Positions 61,056 through 64,000 of a stretch of DNA of 64,000 bases are shown piece by piece. Position 1 is the first letter of the stretch, and each line of letters starts with the position of its first letter. The DNA is from Candidatus Poseidonia sp. (GTDB lineage: Archaea > Thermoplasmatota > Poseidoniia > Poseidoniales > Poseidoniaceae): the NCBI GenBank assembly GCA_022426155.1, contig JAKMEE010000032.1, forward strand, positions 62,001 through 126,000, written 5' to 3'. Below the pieces are notes generated by a model. That model was not told where the DNA came from. It saw only the letters and a list, made by a program, of their open reading frames with translations, and ran no database searches. Made by a program: the position numbers and the translations under genes.

Positions 61056-64000
61056 ATGCGTCGAAGCCAAACCACACTTCTCACGACATTGGCGGTTGTT
61101 GCAAGCCTGCTCTTTATGTCGCAATTCCCAACCATCTCGAGTGTCTCAAATATTCACCCAGATGACACGACACAAACTCCACCGCCGAACACAGACACCG
61201 ACGGTGATTTGATTCCCGATGTTCACGAGACCTTGTTTGAAGAATGGATGAATTGGACTTCAGTTGATGGCCGCGAGGTCATCATGGAGGGCTTGGATAA
61301 GAACGATGGCTCAGACGCGAGTACTGACCGTGACAGAGATGGGTTGAATGCAACTGAAGAATTCTGTTGGCCTTATCCTGCGAATTGCACCGATTCTGGC
61401 TTTGCACGAGGTTTGACCGGTGTGTTGGATGAAAACAGTGAACGCATTTACCTTGACCCACGTGTTTCGGACACGGATGGGGACGGTTTACCAGACGGTT
61501 TTGAGGCGTATATGTGCCAACGAACGGGTGGATTTGACCAAATGTCCATGCGATATAGTTGCATGACTTTTGATCCGCTGAATGCTAGTGACTTGGTGCT
61601 TGATGGAGACAACGATGGTTTTGATGTTGATCGAGATGGTGTGCTAAGTCCCGCCGAACGATTCACTGCTCCGGAGGAGTACCGATTCGGAGCCCCCGCG
61701 AATCATACCATGGAATTGGACGGGCTATGGTGCCATGCTACATTGCCTGAAGGTTCCCCTCTGAAAAATTGGCCGTTCATTCCCTCGGGAGTCAATGCAT
61801 CCTTCCACAATTTATTGCCTGCTTGTACCACCAATTCCACCACACCAGTTGGAGAAGACCTCTGGCTAGGTACCGACCCTCTGCTGGACGATTCAGACCG
61901 ATATTATTGGGATGGATTTTCAATTCGCCCACTTTACCCATCCTTTGGTGATGGAATCCCCGATGGTTGGGAGGCACATTTCGGATTGAACCCACTCAAC
62001 CGAACCAATGCCCTGGATGATCCAGACCAAGATGGATGGGATGAGAATAGAGACGGGGTCATTACGCCAGACTTGGCTCGAACAGAAACGGCATTGAAAT
62101 TGGGAGAATCCCTCTCAACCTTGCAAGAGTATCTGGTCCACTATGACGATGGGAATACGGTTTATCCTGGCCTGAAGCACACGGCATTAGGTGATGGTGG
62201 AGAATACGAGCAAGTACCTCTGGTGTACGATGCCGGGGAAGATGAATCTTCCATTCTTCACCATGATATTCGGGCTCTTGAGGTTGATGATGAACACCTC
62301 TATGTCGTGACCCGCTACGGTTCAACAGTCTTCGACACAGGAAACGATATTACGACACATCATTGGATGCCACAAGGAATTGAAGTCCATGATGGCCATC
62401 TTGTTCATAGCAATGGGGCCCCATTTGCAATGGCCTTTGCAACGAGCGCTGGCTTCGCTCTAGCCCCTCTTCTTGCTGACGGCTCATACAGTCCAATCTC
62501 TTCGTGGGATTGGGTGCTAGAGGGAGAGATGCATGCCCTTGAACAACTCGCAGTTGATGATGGCAATCCATACGTCATAGCTCTTGGTCCTTTAGGGACA
62601 GGATCGGTGCATGAAATCAATCTTGACGGTTCCTTAGTGTCCACCTTCAGTATTGGCCAAGGCATTCGTGATGCTCTTGAGACCGCTGAGGCAAACGTCA
62701 CTTCAATCCAACACGGCTCTGTAGGCGGCAGTACACTCACCCTCTTTGTTGGTACCGATCGCGGATTACTCACCTTTGAAACTCCTTCTGCCCGAGATGA
62801 AGCATTGGGCTCATGGCGTTTCTTTTACACGCCAGGACCCTCACCCATTCCAACGAGCATCGATGAAATTCGTAGCCTTTCTCTAGGAACCGTCGGGAAC
62901 CCTGCTGAGGTTCGGACAATGGTGCTTGATGGCCCATCTGCTGCCAATGCCCAGGTCTTATGGTTTGGAACTCCATCTGGATTACACAAATTCGAACTTC
63001 TTGGAGATGACATTTTCCACAGCGGTCTTCTTGCTCACCCTGGCATTGATGGACAATCAGCTCGTGAACTCAATGACATTCACGCTATTTATCCGACAGG
63101 TGATGAACTTTTGATCGGTTCACAGTGGGGCCTGTGGGGCATTGTTGGAGATTATACTGCAGTGTATGGTTTGCAAGACCAAACTTGGTTGCCAGGACAA
63201 ATTACTACCATTCAAACCATTTCATCCGATGGAAATGTCACCGTCTTCGGCGGTGCCGCGCCAGGGATGTTTGCAAACCTTCAACTCATTGACCCAGGTG
63301 CCAATGATTCTGACGCAGATGGTATGCCAGATGGTTGGGAAGTGTATCATGGATTGGACCCAACCGACCCATGGGACGCATTGTATGATTCAGATGGAGA
63401 CGGCATCGACCTTGACCAATCAGGGGACTTTGTTCTTGAACGTCTTTGGACCAATCTCGATGAGTTTAGATACGTTGAACGAACCATGGACGGTTACAAT
63501 TCGACCAATCCTACTGAAGGAGATTCAGATGGTGATGGTCTCAGTGATGGTGCTGAATACTTTGGATTCTTTTACGAGAATTCAACCCTTTGGTGCCATT
63601 ATACAGTTCAATTGGTCTATGTCTGCGACGATGCTGCTGGACAATCAGCGAACGCTACCTACCTGAATGTTGCCAACATCGACCAGGGTACAGATCCAAC
63701 CAACCATGATTCAGATGGCGATGGAATGCCGGATGGTTGGGAAATCGAGCATCGACGGTGGGTTGGCACCTCATTCAGCGGTGGAAATAATTGGTCACTT
63801 GATCCACTACGAGCCGACGATGCCGATTGGGATGCTGACGGTGATGGGCTTGCAAACTTGTGCGAGTATCAGTGGTCATTGGTACGAATGGCTGGAATCC
63901 GTGGAGATTTGTTAGCTGACTTCGGTGAATCTGCCGAATCAGCCTCAACCTGGGCGGCCGCAGACCCAAATAACATTGATTCAGATGGAGATAGCCTCCC
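61056..64000 (+). CDS. Large secreted calcium-repeat protein (3' end outside window)
   Basis: The frame from ATG 61056 stays open to the end of the window (981 codons). A signal peptide (MRRSQTTLLTTLAVVASLLF and onward) is followed by calcium-type repeats (DTDGDLIPD, DRDRDGLNATEE, DTDGDGLPDGFEA), a region of about 350 residues with regularly spaced strands and G-V/L-H-K or G-L-W-G turns that may be a beta-propeller (about 380-740), and further repeats (DSDADGMPDGWEV, DSDGDGLSDGAE). No catalytic motif is visible in the part available. The type 3 thrombospondin-like repeats resemble those of the OB-fold and lamin-tail proteins in this window. Confidence 0.8.
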   Translation, partial: MRRSQTTLLTTLAVVASLLFMSQFPTISSVSNIHPDDTTQTPPPNTDTDGDLIPDVHETLFEEWMNWTSVDGREVIMEGLDKNDGSDASTDRDRDGLNATEEFCWPYPANCTDSGFARGLTGVLDENSERIYLDPRVSDTDGDGLPDGFEAYMCQRTGGFDQMSMRYSCMTFDPLNASDLVLDGDNDGFDVDRDGVLSPAERFTAPEEYRFGAPANHTMELDGLWCHATLPEGSPLKNWPFIPSGVNASFHNLLPACTTNSTTPVGEDLWLGTDPLLDDSDRYYWDGFSIRPLYPSFGDGIPDGWEAHFGLNPLNRTNALDDPDQDGWDENRDGVITPDLARTETALKLGESLSTLQEYLVHYDDGNTVYPGLKHTALGDGGEYEQVPLVYDAGEDESSILHHDIRALEVDDEHLYVVTRYGSTVFDTGNDITTHHWMPQGIEVHDGHLVHSNGAPFAMAFATSAGFALAPLLADGSYSPISSWDWVLEGEMHALEQLAVDDGNPYVIALGPLGTGSVHEINLDGSLVSTFSIGQGIRDALETAEANVTSIQHGSVGGSTLTLFVGTDRGLLTFETPSARDEALGSWRFFYTPGPSPIPTSIDEIRSLSLGTVGNPAEVRTMVLDGPSAANAQVLWFGTPSGLHKFELLGDDIFHSGLLAHPGIDGQSARELNDIHAIYPTGDELLIGSQWGLWGIVGDYTAVYGLQDQTWLPGQITTIQTISSDGNVTVFGGAAPGMFANLQLIDPGANDSDADGMPDGWEVYHGLDPTDPWDALYDSDGDGIDLDQSGDFVLERLWTNLDEFRYVERTMDGYNSTNPTEGDSDGDGLSDGAEYFGFFYENSTLWCHYTVQLVYVCDDAAGQSANATYLNVANIDQGTDPTNHDSDGDGMPDGWEIEHRRWVGTSFSGGNNWSLDPLRADDADWDADGDGLANLCEYQWSLVRMAGIRGDLLADFGESAESASTWAAADPNNIDSDGDSL

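Overview
The window reads as a piece of chromosome from a planktonic euryarchaeon, most likely Marine Group II (Poseidoniales, Thermoplasmatota). This placement is inferred from gene content. The archaeal signs are an AglB-type oligosaccharyltransferase, class III signal-peptide pilins, a stand-alone GMP synthase ATPase subunit, a ThiR (HTH-ThiN) regulator, TATA-like boxes close to start codons, and many very large secreted or membrane-anchored proteins with calcium-binding DxDxDG repeats. I see no insertion sequence, phage gene or CRISPR array.

Layout. 1-3 kb: a 5'-truncated radical SAM protein, tRNA-Val, a DUF2892 membrane protein and a thioredoxin-CcdA fusion. 3-5.3 kb, minus strand: a PAP2 phosphatase, an SPFH-like coiled-coil protein and a small helical protein. 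5.4-9.8 kb, minus: a thiamine uptake operon thiR-thiB-thiP-thiQ. A 422 bp AT-rich divergent region follows. 10.2-16.9 kb: a PLP-dependent decarboxylase and the glycine cleavage genes gcvT, gcvPA and gcvPB, interrupted by an opposite-strand glycosyltransferase; gcvH and the lipoamide dehydrogenase gene are not here. 17-19.1 kb: a membrane protein, purE and the GMP synthase B subunit. Then come a probable 52-residue membrane protein and tRNA-Asn.

19.6-30.9 kb: six tightly packed minus-strand genes that look like one transcription unit. In transcription order they are a membrane-anchored multi-OB-fold protein, a COG1784 (TctA-like) permease, a 1631-residue secreted protein with six lamin-tail domains and a phospholipase D/nuclease domain, a BI-1/YccA protein, a 2OG-Fe(II) oxygenase and thymidine phosphorylase. 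I propose, as inference, that the set captures, cuts and salvages extracellular nucleic acid. This is my main candidate for an undescribed system.

31-38 kb: an HD phosphohydrolase, a tRNA with anticodon CAT, three secreted or anchored surface proteins (one with a PGF-CTERM-like tail) and purD. 38.2-49.1 kb: a 3183-residue AglB, in which the oligosaccharyltransferase carries about 1780 extra residues of extracellular beta-domains and a final membrane anchor, followed by a subtilisin-like protease. 49.3-56.2 kb: a beta-helix surface protein directly followed by an HTH-STAND ATPase-TPR regulator. 56.2-60.0 kb, minus: three translationally overlapping pilin-like genes, one of 745 residues. The window ends with an MBL-fold hydrolase and the first 981 residues of another large secreted calcium-repeat protein.

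Taken together, the region combines purine, glycine and thiamine metabolism with a large investment in the cell surface: glycosylation, secreted enzymes, pilins and anchored adhesin-like proteins.
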